Below, one piece after another: positions 11,840 to 24,124 of a stretch of 64,000 nt of DNA. Numbering within the stretch: the first letter of the stretch is position 1; the number at the start of each line of letters is the position of its first letter. Made by a program: the position numbers and the translations under genes. A model generated the notes under the pieces. The model had not been told where the DNA came from. It searched no databases and saw only the letters and a list, made by a program, of their open reading frames with translations. Location of the stretch: positions 372,001 to 436,000 of the forward strand of contig JAMXBD010000685.1 in assembly GCA_024138025.1 (NCBI GenBank), read 5' to 3'. The stretch comes from Combretum micranthum. Taxonomy: Eukaryota > Streptophyta > Magnoliopsida > Myrtales > Combretaceae.

Positions 11840-14800
11840 TGTCACGCCTCAAAAGGTACCCTAAACATGGTAGTCCTCCACATACGGTATTAAAACTTAA
11901 GAATGACTTCTCGAAGTCATTCGAAATTTTTCAACACCATATGTAAGGCGTCAATCACAACAGCAGGAGACATCGGTGGGATGTGTAGTTCAAGATAGTA
12001 AATACAACATATAAGAATCTAGATAATCTTCCAATTTAACATTAAGAGAATATAATCCTTACATCATCTTTGGGCTTTTCTCCTATAATTCTCCAAACAA
12101 TCATAATATCAACTTGATCTTTCTCACAATAAAATAATACTAACACCAAAAGACATTAAAGGATATTTAACCTAAGATCTTCAAAAAATTCCAGAAGCTT
12201 TTCTAAAACATCATCCCCTCGAGTATATGAAGTCTTCGGGCATAAAAGATATAGTCCTATTACAACAAAGGTCTATTGGAGTATAAGCATAACTATCTTA
12301 GTGAGAATATTCCTGAATCAACGTACTTGTACAAATAATTTCAAACAAGTTATTAAACAAGCATATGAATACATCAAGCAAGTGATCAAGCAATACATAT
12401 GATCTACCGAAAATCATATGTTTGAATGGATTTACCCCTCCATTCAGAGTTAGGTGTTTCAGGCTCTTTAAAACCCATCTTAAAATCCAACTTATGTAGT
12501 TTATTTCAGGCACCTACTCACCCATCTTGAAATAGTTCTTTTAGGCTCCCAATCGCCTATCTCACAGATTTATGGCTCCTGCAAACGCGGCTACTATACT
12601 CTTGTCCCATCGAGTACAGTAGCTCATGAGATGAAACTAACTACGTGATATGCATGAATCAATTGATATAATTCATAATATATGATTAGAGTAATTTAAA
12701 AGTGATCACAAAATTTGCACACACTCCAACATAAAAATAGTAAAACACAAGTTAATTAACAACGATTCATGTCTCGGTATGCTTAGCATTCTTTCAACCA
12801 ATATTATCATACATAATTCATTTTCATCTTTTCCTACTTCTAGTACCTCTAGCTACAATCACAACCAAGTATGAAAAAGGTAGGAAATAAACTCGCTCGG
12901 CCATGAGGATATATCATTCTTATGGATGAGTCGATCGATAAATCCACTAATCAAAATAATCCTCCGGATATGAATACTCCTCCTCGGGATCACCTAATCA
13001 AGAAGAATACCCATAATGAGTATTTCTTATTGATTCTGTGGTACATATCAAAAACTATGTTATAAGATCGTTAAAATTCGTATAAAAGGAAATTCCAATT
13101 TAAAATGGAAATAACTTGGTCATTTTAACTCAGAATTACGCAAACAATATACCATTTTCTACCTACTCGAAAATATCTATCCATTTCTAAGGTTATTTGT
13201 ATTAAATTAGGTCATTTGGGTTACAAAACAGAGGCGATCAGATATATTACGAAAATTCCCTTCTTTGAAAATAAATTTCAAACTTCAAATTATCCAAAAA
13301 TCATTTGATAAATACTTAGTTATCTATATAGTTGAAAAATTCCTTTACATACATATATAACTCATATTTCTTTCATGATTCAAGTGTTTGTTGTCCAAAT
13401 TAAAATTCTTTAGCAAAAACAATGTCGTTTGAAAGGTTGGAAAGAAAAAAAAAAAGAACAAAGTTACAAAAATTCCTTTTGTAAATTCTTTGAAAATGAA
13501 ACTTTGATTCTTTTGTTTTTAAGGAGTATTTTATGTTTAACTTACCGTTTTCCTAAAATGAATTTCTATATTTCTCCTTTTAAAATATTTAACACTGGTG
13601 TCATTTTTACTATTAATTCCCTATGTTTTTTTTTATATTATTATTGTTATTTTGATATTTTTAAAACTTGATTCAAAAACTTATATCTCCTTTGTTTGTT
13701 TATGGGATTTTCCTTTTATTGTATTTATAAGAAAGACCTTCTTTTGTTTTTTTATAACAAATAATTATCAACATAAATTTAGAAAATAACAATAATACTA
13801 ATATAGTTATGGTTTTAGAAAAAGCTTTTCAAAGTAATGGTGGTTCAAAATTATAGTAAGTTCTTTCTAAAGCTTGAGAAAAATGGATTTCTTTGATTCA
13901 AACATTCTAAGTTTCATTTAAGACTTTTCCTAAGTGACAAAAATTTATTTGCAAAAAGTGTAGTTTAAACTTTATGGTTTAGACAACAACCTTTAGCTTC
14001 CATGAATATGAGGATAGTGGCAAGCAAAAATATTAGATAACATCAAAATAATAAGTAAGATAACAAGATAATAAAAGGTCAAGTATTGGGAGTCTTTAAC
14101 TTTTAAATCAAGGCTCCCGAGACTTGATATACAACCAGTCTCTTATGGACTTGATATATAACCAGTCCAAGTCTAGCTAGGGACTAGACTTATCTTTTGA
14201 TACAAAAATAAAAGAACAAGTAAATAAAAGTTAGATTAGTTAGTAATAAGAACATAAATAATATTTGGGTTAGTGAGCTTTATGCTCTTATAGGTATAGA
14301 TAATAAGATAGAAGTTAGATTATATGATAATAAGAAGCAACATAAACAAGACATTGATAAGATTCATAAATTTGGCATGATATTGGTTTGGATCAATCAT
14401 GAACTTCAAAGTTTGAAAGCAAAATAGAAAGGTTTTTGATGAAAGAAAAGGCATGAAACCATAACTAGAGACATAAACATAGAAAATTAGATTAGATGAA
14501 AGCATGGAACATGATAAACAAAATATTAGCAAAACTACACACCTAACATGATAAAAATTCTTGCTAATAGAAGCTTCAAAGTTTTGGGCATGATAAAGTG
14601 CTATTTTGTGAGAAAAGAAGCTTAAAATCATCCCTACAATTACTAGGATAAGATAGGAAGTGAATATACCTTGAAAAATGAAGCAAAAGAGGAGTTTTTG
14701 ATGAAGAATAATGGGTAAACAGTACCAGCCCGAATTTCACACCCAGCAGGAGGAAAAATGAGAAAAAGAAAGAGAGAAAAAGAGAGAAAAAAGAAAGGAG

Positions 14801-15888
14801 ATGCAAGGTATAAGCTTGGTATCTTGAAGGGGTATTTGTGGGAGATGAATATGCCTTAAGAGATGAAGTAGAAGAGGAGTTTTTTATTGAAAAAATGGGG
14901 GAGGCAGCTGCAATTTTTGGGATGCCCAGCAGCAGAAATTGAGGAAGAAAAGAAGAGAGAAATGAGAGAAAATGAGAGGAGAAGTAGGGGTTGTAATGTG
15001 ATGATATGAAGGGGTATATATAGGAGATGAAGGAGAGTTTTAGAGAGTGATTTAAAAAAAATGAAACAAATAGCAGCTGCAAAGTGGAGGTGTGTGCAGC
15101 ATGAAAAGCAAGCCAAAGGAGAAAGAAGAAAAAAAAAATCCAATATGAAGTGACATTACATCTCTATGCATCATAAATGGTAAATATATGTTTTAGGTTA
15201 TAATCTATAGAAAATAAATATATAAAATTAAGAAAAATATAGCAGCTATGTTTGCTTCAAAATTAATAATAAAAAACAACAAATAATAGTAGAAAAATAT
15301 AAAATAAGTTACCGGTATGGATAAAAATACGCGTATATAAGCTATAACTGATATTTTTAGTTACCGAAAAATTATGAAACTGATATTTTTGAAATCTTTA
15401 TTTAATTACGAGTCTTTTGGTGTTATTGGAATATTTTTATTATTCCGAGCTCCGGGACATGCTTTTCGAGAACTGATCCCGTTTGAGTCCGAAAGACACT
15501 CAAAATTCACGAATCTGATACTTTTATATTACCGTATATTATTACGAACTATTATAAGCCATTAACTCAATTTCGTTTTCTAGGGTTTGAGAATGCGGGA
15601 TTGCCGGAGTTGAAATTGTTTGATTGTCTTGATTTTTGTTGACTTTTGTAACTCTGGTTTGACAGGGTTAGGGTTTAATCCAACTTTACCCTAGAAATTG
15701 CAGGGTTCACCTCAGGGATCGACTTGATGGACTTTCTCATGCTCAGATTTTGTGCCAAATGATTAATGAATCTTCTCTTATGAAATCCCGTGATCGAAAT
15801 TGATTAAGGTTCGATTTCAACTTGGGTCAGACTATAGCGTTTTGATTCGGTATTCCAAAACCATTCTTGAAAAATTTAGGTGCTTATA
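11840..15888 (-). mobile_element. 3' LTR of Ty3/Gypsy element E1 (family A)
   Basis: The LTR begins TGTCACGCCTC at 11840 and ends at ...GCTTATA at 15888, where other copies have CTTACA. A polypurine tract (AAGGGGGGTAA on the minus strand) lies directly outside it at 15889-15901, so in the element's direction this is the 3' LTR. It is 4,049 bp. It pairs with 28166-31804: the block 12301-12500 is nearly identical to 28166-28365, and 15560-15880 matches 31470-31800. A TATATATA box lies at 15015-15022 on the minus strand. It inserted into the RT gene of B1. Confidence 0.85.
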
Positions 15889-17289
15889 GCTTACCCCCCT
15901 TAAAGAAAGTTTTGTCCTCAAAACTTGGCTCGTAATCTTGCTCATGATGCATACCCGAGCTCTTCAAAGAGTTTAATATTCCTCCAATGGAAATTTGCTC
16001 TTAATGTCCTTATGATTCCCAACTTTAATCTCAAGATCTTGTCACTTCAAATTCGTCTAACTCCTTATTGGTCCTTGGCTTTTTCTTTCTTTCATCTTAG
16101 AACATTGATTACTGCATTCATTTTCTTTCGCATAAAAGCTTACTTTAGGATTGTGGTCTTCAATAAACTCTAAACCATTTCTTCTAGCACGTGTTTAGTT
16201 CCTATGAACAAGTGCTTAGGGTTCGGGTGACCAATATAAATTCCTTATCCTTGATTATTCAAATATCGTCTCCATTTAAAAGTAAACTCTACCATAATTA
16301 ACACTATATCATGCTGTCGAGAAATTTTGTTCTTGTGATCTTAATTATCAAGCAACGTAAGCAATTACACAATTGAGACCATTTCCCGATGTGTTCTCAT
16401 GCATTGTCTAGGACTCTTTTTAACCTTGGCAACATTACCATTTTTGCGAAGACAGCTTGTTACTTTAGTCCCTGAAAATTTCGTTCCCTTTTTTATCCAT
16501 TTATGCAATTCCTTATTTGCTCCTGAGCTATTCAAGTACTTTGTTATTGATGATGACTTTATTGGACCTGCCATAGTTTATGTATAAACTCATGTATCCA
16601 TTCTTTTCCTTTATAAGGAGTATCAAGCTTCTCAAGATGAGACACTTAGCCTATCCATTTCTTAGCCTCAAAACTCTTGTAGTCACTTCCTTAGCTTTTT
16701 CTCAACTTGATGGGTGTAATATAATATGATGTTCAATCTTAGGCTTGGTATTCCTCACCAAGTCAATCCTCAAATCGACCTTTTACTTGGGAGGCAATCC
16801 AGGTAGCTCATCTTGGAAAACTTTTAAGGAAACTTGATGATAATGGGGATGTTGTCTAAATCACGTTTCTCCCCTTTTTACTCCTTGTATCACTTAAACC
16901 TAGCTTCCAAGTCCTCGTCATCATTCTTTACCAACTCAACCGAACTCAGTTCATGTCTCCTTAGACTTATAAATCCATCTACCGATGTTTCTTTCCTTCC
17001 TCGTTCCATAATTGCTACGTTCTTACCTTGGTAACCAACCGTATTCTCACCAGAAGATAATCCAACTTGTTCTTTGTGGCTACTTCATATTTACTTAATT
17101 CTCATATTATAAGGTCTGCCGAGAGGAGGCATCCTTGAAATTTTCCAGGGGACAAGCTTTTAAAATTTTCCTTAATGTCACTACCAAATGGGATTCTTTA
17201 TTTCACTTTCGGGGGTTTGAGTCAATCATCTAATTATCATCCATCGATCTATATACTTTTATGAAATTAAAGAAAACACTTGATTGAGG
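15889..17289 (-). pseudogene. E1 pol remnant
   Basis: Read on the minus strand, 16840-16740 holds the RT entry region (D-E-L-P-G-L-P followed by a broken I-D-L), and 17000-16870 an acidic protease-RT linker. Near 15990-15900 is the end-of-pol phrase 'F-E-D-K-T-F' just before the polypurine tract, as in many plant chromoviruses. Most of RT, RNase H and integrase is gone, since only about 1.4 kb separates the RT entry from the polypurine tract. The piece 16574-16365 stays open for 69 codons but I cannot place it. Many stops and frame changes are present. Confidence 0.6.
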
Positions 17290-17673
17290 GTTAACACTGA
17301 CCTACAGTTGGGTCATAGCCGTAGTTGTCCTCGTCCTCAAGGTCAGCTAACTCCATGTCTCCATCATCTATCTCCCCATGTCTCCATTGACCTTCCAAGT
17401 TGTAGACCCTTATTCCATGCATAGAAGTCTCAGCACGACTTCCACTTCCATTTCCATTTCTCATTCTTGTTAGAATAGGTCCTCTAGACGGTCCAGCTAA
17501 TCTGATGGTGGCATTCTTCATTTGCGGGCATTCCTTAGCAAAGTGTCCCGTTTGTCTGCATACGAAGCAAATAGAGGATGCTTTCTTTGGGCACTCTCAC
17601 ACTTTGTGGTTAGGGTCTCCACGAAAGTAACACTTATTTTGCAATTCAGGACATCTTTTTGGGTAGTGGGTAT
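17290..17673 (-). pseudogene. E1 gag C-terminus with zinc knuckles
   Basis: On the minus strand the sequence codes cysteine-rich repeats. One intact C-x2-C-x4-H-x4-C knuckle lies around 17570-17530. A damaged one lies just before it, with a cysteine changed to arginine and an in-frame stop. A glycine/asparagine-rich and then acidic stretch follows (open at 17521-17291). Gag binds element RNA through these knuckles. The upstream part of gag is missing because LTR A1 lies immediately to the right, at 17674. Confidence 0.7.
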
Positions 17674-18381
17674 TGTAAACCCCTAATTTTTTGGAATTAG
17701 TTTTGCCTAAAACCCTAAACCAGAAGTCAACGGGAACTCTAAAGGTCAACGAAACCCTAGTTAGACGTAATAGCTTAAGTCTGGCAATCCCAAATAAGCA
17801 ACTCAGTAAGAGTAAGTAGGAGTTTAGAATATAGAATAGTGCATAATTACCTAAGGAAGCGTAAAAAGATCCGATTAGTAAAACCGCAACTCTTTTCGGA
17901 CCCGATCGGACACAGTTCTTGAAAAACGTGTCTCGAAGCCTGGAATAATAAAAATATTCTGAATATACCGTTAGACTCATAAAAATATAAGGTTTTAAAA
18001 AATATCAATTTTATAATTTTTCGGTAAGTAAAAATAACAGATATCGCAATTATACGCATATTTTCTTACTACCGGTACTTTATTAGTCATATCTACTTTA
18101 TATTACACTATTTATTACTATTCTACACTATTATTTTATCTCTACTTTTTCTCACACCCACTCTTACACACACATAACCTATAACCTTTATTTTTTACCT
18201 TTCTCATAACTTTATTTCACATCTACCTTACATAGTACTTCATTTAATTAACAAAAAGAAAAAAATAAAAACTCTCTCTCCCTGCCTCACAGGCATGGCC
18301 AGCGCCCCCTATGCCTCTCTCTCCCTCAATTTGTTTCAATTTTTTTTATTTAAATCACTCAAAAATCACTCCACATTTTCC

Positions 18382-18389
18382 TATAAATA
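18382..18389 (+). promoter_or_regulatory. TATA box of LTR A1
   Basis: TATAAATA is followed by ACCCCCCTCC and a pyrimidine-rich leader. The same arrangement occurs in most A copies: 36238 (A4), 47388 (A5, TATATATA), 52542 (A7, TATATAAA), 58861 (A9), and on the minus strand 30939-30946 (E1 5' LTR), 15015-15022 (E1 3' LTR) and 51108-51115 (A6). The first splice-donor-like site follows about 185-195 nt later where present. Confidence 0.7.
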
Positions 18390-18857
18390 CCCCCCTCCTC
18401 TTTCACTTCTTTCACACATTTACTACCCACAAATTCTCTACAAAAACTCTCTCAAAATCTCCTCTCAAAACTCTCTCCAAATATGCTCCCCAAAACTCTC
18501 TTAAAATAATTCCAAAACAACTTCTACCTACAACAAAAACCAAAACCACATAATACTACCAAAGTCTTCTTTAGGTAACCATTTCCTATTGTTTTTCTTC
18601 TTCTCATGTCATGTAACTTTACATGACCATAGTGTAAGTTTCCAAAGACTAAATGTTATGGAAGCTACATTATGTTCATGTATTGTTCTTGTTCATGAAA
18701 ATCTATTTATGTTTATGTCATTATTTTTGTTCATATTATTGTTACTATATCTAAGTATTATTATCTATATATATACATATTCTTTAGAGCATATAAGCTC
18801 ACTTGCAATTTATTTATTTATTCCTTTGCAATTTATTTATTCATTCCTTGTTATTTT

Positions 18858-18876
18858 AAGACTAGTCTCTAGTCTT
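18858..18876 (+). repeat. Conserved 8-bp hairpin in LTR A
   Basis: AAGACTAG and CTAGTCTT form a perfect 8-bp stem around a 3-nt loop. The same stem is at 36722-36742 (A4) and 30431-30451 (E1 5' LTR, minus) with 5-nt loops. All lie about 285-300 nt after the intron-like donor. Confidence 0.7.
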
Positions 18877-19870
18877 AGACTTGTCCTCATCAAGTGAAGA
18901 CAATTTTTTTTCTTTCATTTTATTTTTATTTTGGGACTAGTCTACTTCTTAGTCCGGGAGCCTTGAAAAAGCTAAGACTCTCAATACATGACTTTATTAT
19001 TTATGTTATTTTTGTTTGTTTGCTATTATTTCTCATAAATCATGTCCATTTAGATTATTGTCCAAAATTTCAAGTTCTAAAAATAATTGACAAAAGGAGA
19101 TTTTACCACCTAGAGAAAAGTTTATGTGAAGTATAAAATCTATGATTTAATAAAAATAAAGTCATTCTTTTCAAAGATTACAAAAGAACCCATTACAAAT
19201 TTTAGAAACAACTTTTGTTATGAAAAGCTTTTTAAATCATTTATTATCCCACTTTGTTTTTCAAAAGAAAATGATTTTTGATACAAAATGATTTCTACGA
19301 AAATATAAGATAGCAAAAACCTTAGGAAGCAAGAAATGAGGATTTTCAAGTTTAGATCTTTTCAAATAAATAATCAAAGAAGGATTGTATAGAACATACA
19401 TAAGATCAACACAAGAATTTAGAAAAGAAGAAAAATTGTTTTTCAAAAAGTCATCTAGAAAAGTAATAAGTCAAAAATAAAGTAATTCTTTGAAAACCAA
19501 AAGAATCAAAGTATTCATTTCAAAACCAATCACAAAATGAATTTCTTATAAACTATAGTTTTCTAAACTTCTAATTAATATTTCCTTACTTAAGAAACAT
19601 GACTGGATAATAAACACTTGAGCATGAATGAATATGAGCTATGTAGCTATAAAAAGAGGATTATTTTCAACTATATAGATAACTAAGTATTTATCAAATA
19701 AATTTTTGGATGATTGGACCAAAGTTGTTTTTGAGTTGAAAAATTCATGGTGAATTTTATCGCCACTGTTTTGGGGCCTAAATGGTTTGGTTTGATAAAT
19801 ATAATTTTAGAAATGGATAGATCCTTTCGAATAGGTAGAAATCGGTATATTATATGCGCGATTCCGAGTT

Positions 19871-19895
19871 AAAATGACCAAGTTATGGTCATTTT
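19871..19895 (+). repeat. Conserved inverted repeat near the intron-like 3' end
   Basis: AAAATGACC and GGTCATTTT pair perfectly around the loop AAGTTAT. Related copies lie at 13102, 25303, 28967, 37834, 50003, 54072 and 57527. The loop is the same in seven of eight, and the pairing is imperfect in the older-looking copies. In A1, A4, A7 and the E1 5' LTR it ends 106-109 nt before the acceptor-like AG. Confidence 0.75.
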
Positions 19896-20500
19896 AAGTT
19901 GGAACTTTCCTTTATATGAACTTTAATGTTCTTTTGACATTGTCTTGTCAAAATTCAAGAAAATCATCAAGAAATAGTCATTTGGGTATTTCCTTTGTCT
20001 AGGTGACTCCGAGGAAGGATACCTATATCCCGAAGATTATTTCGATTGAGTGGAGTGTGTGAACAACTCATCCGTATAGAAGAATAATCGACATGACATC
20101 GTGAGTTTATTTCCTTTAAATGCTATACTTGTTGTGCTTGTAATTTAGTTGCAGTAGAGCTAGGAAAAGATAAATGGATATGTATGTAAATTAATTCTTT
20201 GAAATTCCTAAGAATATCGAGGTCGGAATTGATTTAAATGTTTGTTTTAGTATAACACTTGCTTTGTATGAGATTCTTTGATCGCCTTAAATTTGATAAT
20301 AATAATGTTATGATATCATAAATAAATGGATTCATGCATACCACGAAGTGAGTCACATTGCATTTGGGTTATTATCCTTGGGCGAGAAGGATAGTAAGCT
20401 CATGTCAAAAGCAACACTTGACAGAGTGTCCGAAAGCGATTGCTTGGCGGTGTTAAGGAAATGCTTGGCGGAAGATCTGAAAGCAAGGCTCAATTCAAGT

Positions 20501-20510
20501 TGTCACGCCC
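20501..20510 (-). mobile_element. Left tip of family A LTR A2
   Basis: TGTCACGCC is the inverted terminus of family A. The rest of this LTR resumes at 24125 after the C1 insertion. The outer flanks of the whole block (20501-27513) are the perfect duplication CAAGT. Confidence 0.65.
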
Positions 20511-23500
20511 TCCGGAAATTTTCCACATTAGTGCACGACTTTACAATAGATTGTATGAACTAGATAATAGATTTAGATTCTAATTAAAGTCTAAAAATAG
20601 ATCAATATCTAGAATTTGGTTAGATAAAAGATTTAGAATTCGAATAAAGAAATTCATTAACCCTAGTTGATACCAAAAACGAGATTTCATATCTTGAATA
20701 AATAATTCAATATATGATTAAAAGAAAATCTAAAATTTAAACCCGAAACCTGATATACAAATAGGTTTAAATAGAAAAATATAAATATAGAGATTAAATG
20801 ATTGCTTTTGAACTCAACAATGATTCGAGATGAGAACAATGAGTAGTAATGAGCTTAGACTCAAACTTAAACCCTAAATTCAAGATCCCCAGATAGTATT
20901 AATAGCTACTAATAAGATTTCATGATAGGAATTAAAAACTAAAGATATATATATAGTTTAGCTTCGGTATTAAGTGCAATATTAAGTAAATAATTATCTA
21001 CGCTTATAGACAGAAAACGATAATCTAAAGATAAACCGTTAGGATTATAAATGCACAATGAAAACATAAATTGATGTATAACTCAAAATCTGAACTCCAA
21101 ATAAATAATCGAATCACACTATTGTTCTAATTCAAGTTTTCTTAAGCTATTGAAGCCTAAAATAAAAATTGACCTAATGAGCTTAAGAAATCTTAATCGC
21201 GGGAGATAAAATTATACGAATAATTAATCACGTATATATAAAACCTAAAATTGTATTATTTGATAATCTAAGTGTTTTGTATAATCCTATAAACATGTTT
21301 TTATACAAAAATCTCAAATATTGGCTAAATTGTACCCGTATAACTTGTTAAACTATCCTAAAATTAAATTAAATTAATTAACTAATATATATACATATGC
21401 ATTCGGTGGAGAAGTTTCGGCTGAGTTCATGGAGGAGAAAAAAGAGCCGAAATTGAGCAATAATGCACCCCAAAAAGTCAAGAAAAATCAACCATACAAC
21501 CAACCAAATATTACCAAATAAGCCTCTCATTAATGACAATGAAAATAACAGAACAAACACAGCTAAATGTAAGGGAAATTCGAAGCAAATTTGGAGGACG
21601 ATGCAGCCGTAACCTTCTCCTTCTTTTCTCTATATATACATACATTTAAAACTCATAATGAAGAAACAAACAACCTTCATTAATTCTCAACCCTTCCAGA
21701 ACGAATCTACTCCTAAATAGCAACCAAAACCAATTGAAAACAGAAATCGAACCGAGCAAAACACTCAAGTTTGGATCAAAATAAAAACAATACGAAAAAC
21801 CCTTGGATACGAGTTCAAAGGTAAGTTGATGAAGTTCGAATGATTTCCTTTCAATTCTAAGCATTAGGACTGACTTCTGTTAATCATAGGAACGTAATAA
21901 ACATAAATATAAGCTTCGAGTTTCATCGAACAAGCTCAACCGAGGTAAAAATCTAAAATCCTAGTTTTATTCCTATAAGATCGAGATCTAAGATTTTATG
22001 TATATAGAAGTGTTAAGAGTTATTGTACGACCATATATAAGATATAGGAACACTTACAAATGGTTTAGTAATGTTTTTAACGTGGAAAATTTAAAGAATA
22101 TGAATCGGATCGTTGAGGGAGATGATGAACAGTGCTAACACTGCCTATAAGCCAGCAGTATAGTCGCTCAACGCTAGTGGCTTACATGGATAGGCCGGCG
22201 GTGTAAGGATGGCTTACACTGAACAGAAGCTATGTAACATTTATTTTCACATAAAGATGAGTGTAGGCCAGCTACCTAGAGATATACGCCGACGGCGTAG
22301 GACCGGCGTACGTTGAAAGCCAATAGCTTTCGAAGCCGGTGAACCCAATATGAAATGTTTTTCAAAACCAAGTCTACACCGGCATCTGGGTTTGAAAGCC
22401 GGCGGCTTTGAGCCAGCATACACCTATGAATCTTCTACGAAAGCTTATTTTGAAACAAACAATATATATATATATATGAAATAAACCTACTGAATATATT
22501 ACATATATATATATATTGATATAGAATCTATTAAATAGATAAGTAAATGCAAGTATTTAAGCATTTTAGATTAATATCTAATAATTTTTAAAATCCTAGA
22601 ATTTAAGGAAAAATATTAAGTGCTAATAAAAGTTAGTAATAGCCAAATATTTGTTCTAAATAGATAAAATAGGTAAGAATGGAAATTGAAATAAGCTAAA
22701 TTTTCGAGTAATGTGACTTCTAAAAATAACAAAATAATTATATGAGATAAATTAGGAGAAACACGACAACACTAAGTAATAATAAATAAAGATAATTTTC
22801 TATATGGAAATCAATATAGAATAACATAGAATTAGCATTAGTCACTCCCAAAGCTTGATAAAAATCAAGTTTATGACACTAGTCACATCTAGGAATTTAG
22901 TTATATAATTTATATTGATAAATATTTTATTCATCTTAATAGGTGATTTGATACACTAGAGGATCTATCAGCTGATTATTACGACTGAGTCGGTATGAGC
23001 AGGTGAGTAATTCAGTCATATTGTACTATTTGTGCTTGTAAGTAGTAGAATATGTAATGCAAAGATAATTAAACGATTGTTTTGTTGAAGATATGTTGTG
23101 ATCTGATTGTATGATTTTTAAAATATCCTTACAAAAGTGATAATGCAATGATTTGATGTTGTGAAATAGTATAATGATGATTGTGTGTAATTTATGGTCA
23201 CCGTGAAATTGAATAAGAATTATTGACTTAACAAATTAATCTGATCATGCATTGCACGAATTGCATTATTGCATATATATTGGGATAACCGCCTGCTACA
23301 TATTAATATTTTGGTTCTCTGTTAATGCTTGGTTGTTCTAATGTGTTAGTTCTTCCAAGGTTTTCTTTGTTCCGTTGGTTCTACGAGAACTAAGTGGCAT
23401 CGAAGAACGTCGCCCGTAGTATCACTTTGAAATGATTAATACTTAGGGAGTTTCTAAGGTGGATGCAGGAGATGGTCAGTTTAATTGATTATATTCAAGG

Positions 23501-24124
23501 TGATAACCCTAAAACGAGAAATCGTTGATTCTCCTGTAAACTTAGTCTCTCCTGGGCAGGTGGGTCATGGAGTAATGGTTCTTCAACCCTTAAAAAGAGG
23601 GCGTAAATCTTTTTCATGTTTGGATTCTAGATCATCCAAGCTTGTATCTATGCATATGATTGAGTGCTTGCATTACATATGATTTGCTAATAACTTGTGT
23701 GATGTATGATATGTCTAGTTATTCACTGAGCTGTGGTTCGCTCATACTCCAACAGTCTTTTCACGTTTACTTTACGACCCTGGTTAGTCACTTCCAGGAG
23801 TATGGCTCTGGTAAGAGCTTAGGAGCTGGAAGTCTATGACTATACTATGTATTAATGGTTATGTTTTATTAGAATAGATTAATTAGTGCTAATGTATCAG
23901 TTGTGTACTTCAGGAAGACTACTTGGATTGTAATAGTTCTGTAATGTTTATGTTTAAGTTAGCGGTTATTCACTAATGTATTTCTTACATGTATTTATCA
24001 TTTCTTATCAAGCAACTAAAAAGATCATGTTGTTTTGAAAACCTATTATTCTCTGAAGGTAATCTAGTGATAGTATTCAAGTGAGACTTGTTTACTTCTA
24101 CTAAGGTACCCTCGGGGCGTGACA
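20511..24124 (+). mobile_element. Family C LTR C1, solo, nested in A2
   Basis: About 3.6 kb, ending GGTACCCTCGGGGCGTGACA. Its expected TGTAAAC start is missing, and the sequence begins CCGGAAATTTTCC directly next to the tip of A2. CGCCC on the left and CGCCT on the right look like a one-mismatch target duplication. The leader has the same plan as family A: AG|GTAAAA at 21944/21945, TAATAG|GTG at 22942/22943, a 60-bp exon-like piece, then AG|GTGAGT at 23002/23003. It contains a GC-rich hairpin cluster at 22121-22440. No coding sequence is present. Confidence 0.7.
22121..22440 (+). repeat. Cluster of short perfect hairpins, GC-rich, in LTR C1
   Basis: Successive inverted repeats are CAGTG/CACTG (22130-22143), GTGTAAG/CTTACAC with a 5-nt spacer (22201-22219), TACGCC/GGCGTA with spacer GAC (22285-22299), GAAAGC/GCTTTC (22315-22331) and AAAGCC/GGCTTT with spacer GGC (22395-22409). 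The word GCCGGCGG recurs. Base composition is far above the surrounding AT-rich LTR. A related segment sits in the solo B LTR at 32918-33240. Confidence 0.75.

Larger units (their letters stand above)
18575..20002 (+). other. Intron-like segment 1 of LTR A1
   Basis: The segment starts TTTAG|GTAACC and ends in a pyrimidine-rich GTCTAG|GTG. LTR A9 lacks the equivalent stretch with the join at exactly these borders. A short exon-like piece of 98 bp follows (20003-20100), ended by GTGAGTTT. Equivalent segments are 36423-37967 (A4), 52725-54202 (A7), 30752-28858 on the minus strand (E1 5' LTR) and 21945-22942 (C1). Splicing is inferred, not shown. Confidence 0.6.
17674..20500 (+). mobile_element. 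Family A LTR A1, left part
   Basis: The LTR starts TGTAAACCCCTAA. It carries a TATAAATA box at 18382-18389 followed by a C-rich stretch and TTCTTTCACACATTT. The sequence breaks off at 20500 inside the phrase 'ctcaattcaagt' and resumes at 27519 with 'agacttcatatgattggcg'. This is how the intact copy at 6448-7499 reads (inverted) without the break. The 5-bp CAAGT at 20496-20500 and 27514-27518 is the target duplication of the nested insertion. Confidence 0.9.

Noticed and set aside
12298..12513. Near-identical open frames at 12298-12513 and 28112-28360 as a conserved small gene
   Set aside because: They lie at the same position in the two LTRs of E1. The similarity comes from LTR duplication and the frame is broken in other A copies.
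14320..15143. Overlapping minus-strand open frames rich in Ser, Leu and Phe
   Set aside because: They are translations of the pyrimidine-rich promoter region of the E1 3' LTR. The same region in other A copies (18295-18553, 30749-31033, 47096-47561, 50938-51192) gives unrelated peptides.
16365..16587. Open frames on both strands (69 and 62 codons)
   Set aside because: They fall in the decayed pol of E1. The minus frame may be a pol remnant but I could not align it to a domain, and the plus frame is its shadow.
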